From: Nitrospira sp. Ga0074138
GTDB lineage: Bacteria > Nitrospirota > Nitrospiria > Nitrospirales > Nitrospiraceae
Assembly (NCBI GenBank): GCA_001464735.1
Contig: LNDU01000032.1
Span: 1 to 64,000 of the forward strand
DNA: 64,000 nucleotides
Reading direction: 5' to 3'
A program made the translations under genes and the position numbers. The notes beneath the pieces were generated by a model. It made no database searches and was not told where the DNA came from. It was given only the letters and a program-made list of their open reading frames with translations. Of the stretch, positions 50,874 to 59,605 are shown one piece after another. Each line of letters starts with the position of its first letter. Within the stretch, counting starts at the first letter, position 1.

Positions 50874-51266
50874 CTAGCTAGGACCTGGTGGATCCTCACG
50901 ATCTTCTCCGGTTAGGAGATCGGCCTCTTGCATTTCAAGTCCCTGCAGCTCGGTTAGGATACTTTGTAGTGCCTGGCGGCGTTGCTGTAGTCCCTTCTTG
51001 GGGATGTCTCGCGTCAGTGGTTCCTGAGCTGATTCCGGCAAATTTACCAGCGCTTCAGCCTCCCCCACCGTGGCATATTTGTAAGATTCCACATACTGGT
51101 GATTGGCGCCGTATATGTTGATTAAGATGTCTTCGGTTTCGGCGTCAAACTGATCGAAGGTGGGATTTACGGCCGTGTGGTGGGCCAGGCTTTTGAGCTT
51201 ATCGATCTGAGACTTGAGTGTATCGCTTCGGGATTGTGCATGATACATGGAGTTCACGTCAGCCAT
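50874..51266 (-). CDS. Hypothetical protein
   Basis: 130-aa ORF with coherent helical/charged composition; no family recognised. Confidence 0.55.
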   Translation of the reverse strand: MADVNSMYHAQSRSDTLKSQIDKLKSLAHHTAVNPTFDQFDAETEDILINIYGANHQYVESYKYATVGEAEALVNLPESAQEPLTRDIPKKGLQQRRQALQSILTELQGLEMQEADLLTGEDREDPPGPS

Positions 51267-51480
51267 AACTTAATCTCCTTCCCTGTTAGTCTTCGTATAC
51301 ATTTCTTTCATGGGGCGGAGTAGCTAGGCATTCCCCTGGGAAGGGAGCCTCTGATGCATTATCTCTCCAGATCCATCTAAACCAGGGCGTTGCCTAGGCC
51401 ATGCCATATCAGCAATCATGCTAGGGATATGAACATGACTGCATTTCTTGCAACGGAATCCATCATCCCAGGAGGATAGT

Positions 51481-51912
51481 ATGAAAACCACCGCGGCCCT
51501 TTTCATTATTCCGATGCTTGTAGTGGGCGGAGTTTCTTGCGGGCCGACCACCGATACTATTCGAGCCCCATTTGACATTACGTCCAGCACATCCCCCGGT
51601 AACAGCGCGCCCACCGGTCCTGCCAAGGCTCGTCAGCAATTGGAGCGCTTCGTGGCATTTGCCTTTGATAGCGTGAGCGGCGATATTGCTCATGGCCATG
51701 GCGAATATCTGACCTCGCTGGCTGTTTTGGCCGGCATTCCGACCGACTCGCAGGCCGCCTTTCGGGCGGAGATGCAGAGACGCTATGCCTTAATGTCCGA
51801 TCCTAACTTGTCCCGCAAAGAGGCGTGGACGCTGGTTGTGAACGATGCCTGGTCGGCCGGCTACGGAAGGAGCGAGAACGGGCACAACCTTTCCGCGGCG
51901 AGTGGCTCATGA
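51481..51912 (+). CDS. DUF3015-like lipoprotein
   Basis: Lipobox GGVSCGP; TSSTSPGNSAP...ERFVAFAFDSVSGDIAHGHGEYLTSLAVLAGIPTDSQAAFRAEMQRRYALM. Confidence 0.7.
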   Translation: MKTTAALFIIPMLVVGGVSCGPTTDTIRAPFDITSSTSPGNSAPTGPAKARQQLERFVAFAFDSVSGDIAHGHGEYLTSLAVLAGIPTDSQAAFRAEMQRRYALMSDPNLSRKEAWTLVVNDAWSAGYGRSENGHNLSAASGS

Positions 51913-51971
51913 ACAAGCTAAAAGGGCGTCGCGCAGATCAGCTCCCACCAATGATCAGGAAGAGGCGGGCC

Positions 51972-52640
51972 TCATCGAAACTGCGCAAACTCTCGTGCAG
52001 CGATGGTTCCAAGGCGGGCGTCACCAAGAATTTGACCCTGGATCTCTTGCACGGCTTCAGAAAGTGCCTGGTTGAGGCGCGTACCAGGGGACATCTCCCC
52101 AGTTGTATTAAATCGTTCGTTGAATGAGGAGGAGCCCCGGTATGTACCGACCAGTTTGCCGCGGTAGGTTAAGAGGAATACAGTGAGGTCCGCTTCCCCG
52201 CTGCTGACATGCGTTTTCAGATCCAACACAGTGGCTATGGTTCCGGCATACGGGAGTTTTGTCCATACCTGCGGTCGGTAGTGCTTGTGCAGTGAATTGA
52301 TACGAGCCGTCAGAACAAGGTCGGGGTGCGGATCGAACGTGACGAGTTTTGAGAACACTCCAGCCTGATCGAATGAGTTGAGTAATGCCTGCTCCACTTG
52401 CTTGGTAAGCACCGACGGCGCAACCTTCGCGGTATTCGGTTCGATCAGGCCAAAGCTCTCCTTGCCGGAGACTAGCGCGAGTGCCGGGTATACGTCATGA
52501 AATTCGGCGGTCGCGTCGATGATGCGATGAGTTTGGACCACGCGGATGTCCGGCACATACTCTGGTTTACCGCAGCCGAGCACCGCCGCAGCAAGCACTG
52601 AGCACACCAGCATGCATATTGGACCATTACGTCTTAGCAT
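51972..52640 (-). CDS. Hypothetical lipoprotein
   Basis: Leader with AAAVLGCGKPE lipobox; no domain recognised. Confidence 0.65.
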   Translation of the reverse strand: MLRRNGPICMLVCSVLAAAVLGCGKPEYVPDIRVVQTHRIIDATAEFHDVYPALALVSGKESFGLIEPNTAKVAPSVLTKQVEQALLNSFDQAGVFSKLVTFDPHPDLVLTARINSLHKHYRPQVWTKLPYAGTIATVLDLKTHVSSGEADLTVFLLTYRGKLVGTYRGSSSFNERFNTTGEMSPGTRLNQALSEAVQEIQGQILGDARLGTIAAREFAQFR

Positions 52641-52944
52641 CGATGCCTGAACATTCGTGGACTGTGTGACAAGAGTCTTCCTGTAGTCTACCCAACGAGG
52701 AAAGAGAGGAACACTGGGGATAGCCCGGGGTTCAGAATGTCATGAGAGTTTGGATTTTCACAGAATCCCTTAAGCGCAAGCCGTTCATTTCAAAGCGATG
52801 AGCCGAGTTATTCAGAGGGTATTTCAGACGAAGATTTGGGACTTGAAATACGTTGAGAAGGCGGTATGTGATGGGGGCTTCGCGGCGATTTAGGAACAAA
52901 CTAGCGTTCGAGGTGGGGACATCGTTATAGAATCGGCCCGACCG

Positions 52945-54483
52945 TTATGTCTCAATCGGAGAAAGATCGGCCTTCGCAGGACCGTTCAGTACTTTCCCAT
53001 ACGCACTAAATCGAGAACCGTGACAGGGACAGTTCCAGCTGTGTTCTATGGCATCCCACGCGACAATGCATTTGAGATGCGGGCACACGGCTGAGCAGCG
53101 ATGTAATTCTCCTCCTTCGTCCCGATAGACGGCTATCTTCTGGATACCGTGCCGAAGTATCGCCCCCGTTCCCTTCGGAATGTGATCTTCAGATTCGACG
53201 TCGCCTGGCGACAGCCAGTCTCCATACTGCGCGGCCACATTCAGGTTCTCTTGAACAAAGGTTCCCGCCGCTTTCAGCGACTTCCGAGCCGGATCGTACA
53301 ATGTGGTCCAGGCATTCGTACGACCCAGAATGAGATCGGTGATGAGGATGGCGGCAATCGTGCCATGCGTCATACCCATGCCGGAATCACCGGTGGCTAT
53401 GTACACATTGGACTCATCACTGGGATTCCGACCGAGTAATCCTAGACCATCGATCGGTTCCATGACCTGTCCCGACCAGCGGTACTCGATGTGCGTGATC
53501 AACGGAAATCGTGCCCGGGCCCACTGTTCCAATTGTCGATGGCGAGCTTCTCCATCGTCCGCCTGACCCGTCTTGTGATCTTCACCACCGACAATCAAGA
53601 GATCGTGGCCGTCGGCTGCTGCTCCCTTTTGGATTCTGACGTAATGGTAGGGGTCAGCCCGATCCCAGTACAATGCGGTTGGCACAGAATTCTTCGGCAC
53701 ACTCGCTCCGATGACATAGGTGGTATAGGGTGCTTGTTTGGTGTGCACAACGACCATATCGTTGATGGGGGTATTCGTAGCCACGACAACCGACTGAGCC
53801 ATGATGACATGACCGGATCGGGTTTCAATTCGCGATGGTTTCCCGCCCTTCACGGTTTCTACATGGCAGCCGGTGAAGATCCGCCCGCCGCGCCTTTCAA
53901 TCGCCTGCGCCAGACCGGTCATATACTTCAATGGATGGAATTGAGCCTGCCGTGGAAATCGAAGGCATACTCCAGGTTCCAGGGCGGGAAGGGAGGGATT
54001 CACGACCTGTACGACATCGACGCCCGCGCGAAGCGCCGCCAGCCGCTCTTCTTCCAATTCTTCCGCTGACGGTTCCGGCGCTTGGAAAAGGTAACCGTCG
54101 GTTCGCTCAAAATCGCAGGCAATACGTTCCGTCGTCACAATAGTTTCGATGCGATCGATCGCTGCAGTATGGCTGGCGGCCGCCAGGCGAGCGCCTAGTT
54201 CGCCGTGCAGGCGTTCGATTTCAACATAGCCGTCGTCGATGACGTTCGACAAATGTGCCGTCGTCCGTTCGGTCATCCCTCCACCGATCGGACCGTCGTC
54301 AAGGACCACCACCGATTTGCCCTCACGAGACAGACAATAGGCGGTCGACAGTCCGGCTATTCCGGCTCCGACAATACAGACATCCGTATTTAAAGATTGA
54401 TTCAATGAATGCGAAGAGAACTCTGGCTTGGAAGCGGTCCAGACAGACTGGGTCCCGTTTGTATTGTCTTTCATGATTGCCAT
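52945..54483 (-). CDS. FAD-dependent oxidoreductase with C-terminal Rieske [2Fe-2S] domain
   Basis: VCIVGAGIAGLSTAYCLSREGKSVVVLDDG (DAO fold); Rieske ligands CPHLKC and CPCHGSRF. Confidence 0.93.
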   Translation of the reverse strand: MAIMKDNTNGTQSVWTASKPEFSSHSLNQSLNTDVCIVGAGIAGLSTAYCLSREGKSVVVLDDGPIGGGMTERTTAHLSNVIDDGYVEIERLHGELGARLAAASHTAAIDRIETIVTTERIACDFERTDGYLFQAPEPSAEELEEERLAALRAGVDVVQVVNPSLPALEPGVCLRFPRQAQFHPLKYMTGLAQAIERRGGRIFTGCHVETVKGGKPSRIETRSGHVIMAQSVVVATNTPINDMVVVHTKQAPYTTYVIGASVPKNSVPTALYWDRADPYHYVRIQKGAAADGHDLLIVGGEDHKTGQADDGEARHRQLEQWARARFPLITHIEYRWSGQVMEPIDGLGLLGRNPSDESNVYIATGDSGMGMTHGTIAAILITDLILGRTNAWTTLYDPARKSLKAAGTFVQENLNVAAQYGDWLSPGDVESEDHIPKGTGAILRHGIQKIAVYRDEGGELHRCSAVCPHLKCIVAWDAIEHSWNCPCHGSRFSAYGKVLNGPAKADLSPIET

Positions 54484-54592
54484 TAGTACCCGTATGGTCT
54501 GAATACAGCAACAAGGGAAACCTCTAGGGAGGGTGCCTCAACAGAGCCGTCCGGGATCTATGAGCAGCTGAGTGATAAGTTGCGGGAATTAT

Positions 54593-54668
54593 TGGTGGCG
54601 GTGACCCGGATTGAACGGGTGACCCGCGGCTTATGAGTCCGCTGCTCTACCAACTGAGCTACACCGCC
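54593..54668 (-). tRNA. tRNA with CAU anticodon (probably elongator Met)
   Basis: GGCGGTG TA GCTC AGTTGGTA GAGC A GCGGA CTCATAA GCCGC GGGTC ACCCG TTCAATC CGGGT CACCGCC A CCA, 76 nt, CCA encoded. Confidence 0.93.
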
Positions 54669-54803
54669 ACGTTGAAGAACGCAGATGATAGCCGAAGACA
54701 ACGGTCACTGTCCACCGACTGAATAGAGCACAGCCGTGCCATGTCTAGATGAAAGTGTTCAAAACCTGTTATGGTCCTGCGGCTTTGACTCAAAAGGAGC
54801 GAG

Positions 54804-55667
54804 ATGTCGATCGGAGATAATCGTGCGGTGGTTATTACCGGAGCCTCCACTGGAATTGGAGCGTCCTGCGCGCTGCATCTTGATCGATTGGGGTTTGCCG
54901 TGTTTGCAGGAGTACGGAAATCGGAAGATGGTGTGGCCCTTCAAACGGCCGGTTCCGATCGGCTGGTCCCGGTGGAGCTCGATGTGACAGATCTGGTAGC
55001 TATTCAGAAGTCTTACGCAGTAGTTTTGGAAGCGACGAGAGATCGTGGACTCTTTGGACTCATTAACAATGCCGGGATTGCAGTCGTGGCGCCACTTGAA
55101 GCCGTACCGATCGCCGACCTCCGCCAGCAGCTTGAAGTGAATGTTATCGGGCAGGTGGCCGTCACCCAAGCGTTTCTTCCGTTAGTCCGACAGGCACGGG
55201 GACGCATCATTAACATGGGTTCTATTGCAGGCCTCTCAACGATACCGCTGATGGGCCCCTATTCGGCTTCGAAGTTCGCGCTGGAAGCCATTACAGACGC
55301 CTTGCGCCTCGAGGTCCAGCAATGGGGGATCCATGTCTCGATTATCGAGCCGGGTGCGATCACGACACCTATTTGGAACAAATCGGCGATCGAGGCAGCT
55401 GAGCGAGAGGCTGCCATCGAGACGGAAATTCGAACCCTCTATAAGCCTGTTGTGGCTGCGGTGAGGAAGGTCGTGGGAGAAGCTTCAAAGCGAGCGATCG
55501 CGCCTGATGCTGTTGCAAGAGTGGTTGAAGAAGCCCTGACTGCTCCGACTCCGAAAACGCGGTATCTCGTTGGGACTGATGCCAAGCTCCGCGCGCTGAT
55601 GGTGAAACTGCTTCCCGATCGGATCTCCGATCGGCTGTTGACATGGATCCTCAAGTTGCCTCATTGA
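54804..55667 (+). CDS. SDR family oxidoreductase
   Basis: VVITGASTGIGASCALHLDRLGF...NNAGIAVVAPLEAV...GSIAGLSTIPLMGPYSASKFALEAITDALR. Confidence 0.93.
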   Translation: MSIGDNRAVVITGASTGIGASCALHLDRLGFAVFAGVRKSEDGVALQTAGSDRLVPVELDVTDLVAIQKSYAVVLEATRDRGLFGLINNAGIAVVAPLEAVPIADLRQQLEVNVIGQVAVTQAFLPLVRQARGRIINMGSIAGLSTIPLMGPYSASKFALEAITDALRLEVQQWGIHVSIIEPGAITTPIWNKSAIEAAEREAAIETEIRTLYKPVVAAVRKVVGEASKRAIAPDAVARVVEEALTAPTPKTRYLVGTDAKLRALMVKLLPDRISDRLLTWILKLPH

Positions 55668-55787
55668 CCCGCTACGGTCGGTTTCGCCACTCCGATGCCA
55701 AGATCCTGTTTCGAAAAGTCGAATGGAGGAAAAGTAACGGTTTATGGGTTCGTCGTTCAATGCAAAACCTGAAGTGGCTGGGAGTGA

Positions 55788-56231
55788 TTAGCCGACGAGG
55801 TCTGGATTGAGACGATTCAGCGGTTTGACTGACAGGGCCTTGATCTCGTTGTAGACAATCGTGCGGCCGACTTGTCTGAGGCGACTGAAGACACCCTCGA
55901 CAATCACTTGATCACCTTCGTGGACTTCCAGCTGCCCAAGGCTCACCACCTTCAATGTGCCAGCCTGGTCTTGGAGCAGGAATCCATAGGCCGGATGCCC
56001 TTGACGATTGGTGGCCAACTGCACGTTCATGACCTTTCCAGTGACCATGATGTCTTGATGATCGTACTGCTCCGGATGGGCCAAAAGCTCCGAGATCTCA
56101 ATCAGGCTAGCGGCTGTTGCCGGGGTAGGCGTGCCCAGGAATCCTGGCAGGTATGGGCAGATGAAGAGGACCAGGAGGAAGACAGCCACTGACGTGATAA
56201 ATGGTGAGGGAGTGGAGGATTGTGGTGTCAT
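55788..56231 (-). CDS. Membrane-anchored OB-fold-like protein
   Basis: N-terminal TM; HPEQYDHQDIMVTGKVMNVQ...YGFLLQDQAGTLKVVSLGQLEVHEGDQVIVEGVFSRLRQ. Confidence 0.65.
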   Translation of the reverse strand: MTPQSSTPSPFITSVAVFLLVLFICPYLPGFLGTPTPATAASLIEISELLAHPEQYDHQDIMVTGKVMNVQLATNRQGHPAYGFLLQDQAGTLKVVSLGQLEVHEGDQVIVEGVFSRLRQVGRTIVYNEIKALSVKPLNRLNPDLVG

Positions 56232-56280
56232 TGTTGAACGTAATTATACCGAACTGCTGGTAATTGGCAACTGTGAAAGT

Positions 56281-57462
56281 TTACCATTTGTCGGAGGCTC
56301 GACCGCTGACATCCTCTCCGATGAAATTGTTAAGAATGTGGTGCTGCAGCTCCGTGAGTTCTGTAGGGCTGGCCTCGTTTGGCGGTGCGAGCAACTCCGG
56401 ATCTTTCGATCTTGGCGCCGTACGTGTGAGGAGCTCTTCATCCAGTGCCTCGTCGCTGGCGTCTACGTCCTTCTGTATAGCGACCAGCCGTTGGAGTCCG
56501 AACAAGGTACGGGTCGATTCACTGTGCATGGCGTTGGAACTGGCTCCATACACAAGCGAATTCCAAAATTTCGTTTCAGTGGCCTCCGGTATTCGAATCA
56601 CGGCATAGGCCGCCAGTTTCTCAAGTAAAGCTGACTCAGTCTGCTCGAGCCCATCGTAGGTCGCGATCGATCGTTCGATGGGGGTACGAGAAAGCATCTG
56701 CAGGGTGTCCTTCCAGAGCTCCAGGGAGGGGGTGCTTCCTGGCGCTGGACTGGTTCCTGAGCCTTTGGCCTGGAGTGCGGTGAGATACTGAGACAAGAAC
56801 TTGACCTTGCGAGCGGCCAACGTACTGGCTGGAATTCCCCAAATATGGCCGATTTCATGATCAAGTAAGATTGTCTGATCCGATGTCCGTTGCTCGCGCT
56901 CAGCCAGGTCGAGACGTTTTTTGAACCGTTCGGCAAACCGGAGCAGTGTTTGCATTTCAATGGCCAGCCGCTGCCGTTGATATTCTTCCGCTGTGATCTC
57001 GTTGTGTTCCCAACGCTCTTCCAGCAACCGGAGCGTCGCCGTGGGGACGGCGGATCGAGCCTGGGATTTGAGAGTGTCGATTGTTTCGGCAGACACACCA
57101 CGGTCAGCGAGCAGGAGGGCGGCTCGAGAGACTAAGGTCTCCGCCATGTGGGCCTGATGTTTTAGGACGACACATTGAAGCCACGTTCGTTCTCGTCGAA
57201 GCCGAGCCCGCCTGCGGTATTCGTTCCGGCGATCGATCATCGCCGTGATCGATTCCTGGGTCATTGTGGTGACGGGCTTCTTGCCGGAGACACATCGAGG
57301 GTCCGGCCGGTCCGCCACCATATACAAGATTTCCTCGTGAGTGACGTCGAGATACTGGATCAGCAACAGTCTGAGGATGATGCGACCTTGGATCGGCAAG
57401 CCGGCGACGACGTCTTCAATCATCTCGGCGGTCAGCGGCGATGCCATGACTGTTTGCGTCAT
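56281..57462 (-). CDS. Hypothetical helical protein with HExxH-like motif
   Basis: 393-aa ORF; LLDHEIGHIWGI; no family recognised. Confidence 0.6.
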   Translation of the reverse strand: MTQTVMASPLTAEMIEDVVAGLPIQGRIILRLLLIQYLDVTHEEILYMVADRPDPRCVSGKKPVTTMTQESITAMIDRRNEYRRRARLRRERTWLQCVVLKHQAHMAETLVSRAALLLADRGVSAETIDTLKSQARSAVPTATLRLLEERWEHNEITAEEYQRQRLAIEMQTLLRFAERFKKRLDLAEREQRTSDQTILLDHEIGHIWGIPASTLAARKVKFLSQYLTALQAKGSGTSPAPGSTPSLELWKDTLQMLSRTPIERSIATYDGLEQTESALLEKLAAYAVIRIPEATETKFWNSLVYGASSNAMHSESTRTLFGLQRLVAIQKDVDASDEALDEELLTRTAPRSKDPELLAPPNEASPTELTELQHHILNNFIGEDVSGRASDKW

Positions 57463-57542
57463 ATGTTTCTTTCAGGCGGTGAAGGCCATGGTTCTACGGT
57501 GTACGCAGGGGTGAGACGGTACGACTCGCATCTGATGGCTGA

Positions 57543-57833
57543 CTACGCTGTGCCCGTCCGTTGCTCACGTTGTTCGAGTTGAAGGGCGACATATTCACGG
57601 ATGTCTTGTATGCTGCCGCTAAGGAACATTTCCCGTGGGATTTCTACCCGCACAAGCTGGGAGGGGTCGATCCCTCGGTCTTGGGCATAGAGTTCATCGA
57701 TATACAGGCTCACTGAGCCATCAGGAAAACGCAAGGCATAGAGCGCGGTGGTATCAGCCATGAGATCCCAGCGAGTGACAGTGTAGAGGTAACACAGGCC
57801 TTGTCGGACTGTCAAAGCCGTGGACAGGTACAT
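57543..57833 (-). CDS. Hypothetical protein
   Basis: 96-aa ORF (possible start at internal Met, about 57761); just upstream of 56281..57462 in the same orientation. Confidence 0.5.
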   Translation of the reverse strand: MYLSTALTVRQGLCYLYTVTRWDLMADTTALYALRFPDGSVSLYIDELYAQDRGIDPSQLVRVEIPREMFLSGSIQDIREYVALQLEQREQRTGTA

Positions 57834-58064
57834 GAGTGGTCAGCGGTCAGCGGGAAACATTCTCTATTTTAAGGGACTTTCCGCAGTACCCGGCTTCGCC
57901 TGAGAACAGAGATCGTGGAGTGGATCATGACAGTCCGCAGGGTGTTTCTGATGTGAGAAGCCTTGAGCAATAAGCCCTAGCGAGAGCCGGCAGGGCCCTG
58001 GGAGGGCTGTCGAACGCCGTAGGGCACAGGCGTGCCCTGAGGACTACTTTTCCAATCAAAACAA

Positions 58065-58095
58065 AGGGCCTTCGATCCTAACAATCGAAGGCCCT
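58065..58095 (-). terminator. Rho-independent terminator of the HemQ-like gene
   Basis: 12-bp perfect stem AGGGCCTTCGAT-cctaaca-ATCGAAGGCCCT; minus-strand T-rich tail TTTGTTTTGATT. Confidence 0.85.
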
Positions 58096-58118
58096 AGGAC
58101 GCACTCTGATCCGGATCT

Positions 58119-58841
58119 CTAGCCGCCGAGGGTGTCGAGGGTTTCCTTGAGACTCTTGCGAATGCACGTGAAGATCGGGGTATCCCGCAGCGTATAGCGT
58201 GAGCCCTCTGTCTCCCGTAGTGCCATTACTAAGTCCAGGAAGTCCTCTGGCTTGTCGCTTTCAAACGCCACGACCCATTCCTGATCGTCCAACCCAAACG
58301 AATACGTCGTGTTCAGCTTCACGGAGGGGAATCGATGTCCCACTTCTATGTGCTCGTCCATCATGCCCTGCCGCGCCGCCTTCGTAAGCAAAAACCATTC
58401 CCTGGTCTTCAAGAACGGATACACGAAGATGTACTTGCTTTTCCCTGGGACCACGGTCAACCGTTTGCCTTCCTGGCCTGCATGCGAGTGATGATCGACG
58501 TATACGGATCGTTTGGTGATCGCCAGGTAGGAATATGGGGTCGTGAGATACTGCCCAAGGCCGGAGGTCAGGATCTTGGTAGTCATGTCCTGGAACAGGT
58601 CGAGATCATAGCTGATACGCCAGAGCATGAAGTCGCAGTCGCCGCGAATACCAATGGTCGAATAGGGGACCAGTAGGACTTGTCCGTTATACTCCTCCAC
58701 CGCGCGGATGAATTCCTGCTTGCCCTGCGTCCGCACATCTTCCGGCAACCGCCGCCAAGCGGGATCGACTTTATAGAATGCAAAGTTGACGTACTGACGC
58801 CGAGGGGCTGACGGGATAGAGGGTGTTTCAGGGGTCGACAT
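58119..58841 (-). CDS. hemQ: Chlorite dismutase-family heme protein, most like coproheme decarboxylase (HemQ/ChdC)
   Basis: RQYVNFAFYKVDPAWRRLP...EYNGQVLLVPYSTIGIRGDCDFMLWR...MMDEHIEVGHRFPSVKLNTTYSFGLDDQEWVVAFESDKPEDFLDLVMALRETEGSRYTLRDTPIFTCI. Confidence 0.8.
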   Translation of the reverse strand: MSTPETPSIPSAPRRQYVNFAFYKVDPAWRRLPEDVRTQGKQEFIRAVEEYNGQVLLVPYSTIGIRGDCDFMLWRISYDLDLFQDMTTKILTSGLGQYLTTPYSYLAITKRSVYVDHHSHAGQEGKRLTVVPGKSKYIFVYPFLKTREWFLLTKAARQGMMDEHIEVGHRFPSVKLNTTYSFGLDDQEWVVAFESDKPEDFLDLVMALRETEGSRYTLRDTPIFTCIRKSLKETLDTLGG

Positions 58842-58992
58842 TACCTAACTCCTTTAGTATCAATTAGCATCAATAGAGGAGAGCCTCTCCTCAAGTCTTC
58901 TTCGTTTAGCACTTCCCCTTCTGTCTTGTCAACGGGAGGCCAGACCTGAACTGTCATTGACAGGATGCCGAGCTTCTGTTAGTGGCAACCAC

Positions 58993-59592
58993 ATGAAAAG
59001 TGCTCACTATACAGCATCCATCTTGACTGCCGTTGGCTCGGCGGTTGGGATTGCCTGTCCATCTGGGGCGATTGAAACCAGTCCGACGCAAGAGCAAATT
59101 TCGAGGGCTTTGGAACGAGGGAAAGAGGTGGCGGTACAACATCGTTCACCTGATACATTGTACCTGCGTTTTGGACCGAATGATGGCGCGCATCCCAGTG
59201 GGTTCTTCATCACGAAGCTCCGTGGGATATCCGTTATGGCCGCTCACATGGCGTTACGTGGCCTTGAACCGAGCGGGGAGGACATTGCTCGCGTGATCGA
59301 AGTATCCACGCTGCAGATCAGTACCGTGATTTTCGGAGACAGCCCATCTTTTGCCGTCAATAGTTATATGGCACTTGACCAAGGGAGTCGGATCATTAAA
59401 CCCATCGCGGTTCGTGTCGATGGCCAAGCCGGTCGGACGGCAACCTGGCCGGATGCGCCTCGATTTCAGGCGAAAGTCGTGGCCTCGTTCAACTATACGG
59501 ACTTTGATCCGAAGGCGCAGACAACGATCACTGTGTTTCCTGCAATCGGTGGAGAGGTCCGTTTTACGATCAACCTTGCTCAGATTGAATAA
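58993..59592 (+). CDS. Hypothetical exported protein
   Basis: MKSAHYTASILTAVGSAVGIACPSGAIET leader; no domain recognised. Confidence 0.6.
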   Translation: MKSAHYTASILTAVGSAVGIACPSGAIETSPTQEQISRALERGKEVAVQHRSPDTLYLRFGPNDGAHPSGFFITKLRGISVMAAHMALRGLEPSGEDIARVIEVSTLQISTVIFGDSPSFAVNSYMALDQGSRIIKPIAVRVDGQAGRTATWPDAPRFQAKVVASFNYTDFDPKAQTTITVFPAIGGEVRFTINLAQIE

Positions 59593-59605
59593 GTCCTCAT
59601 CGCGT

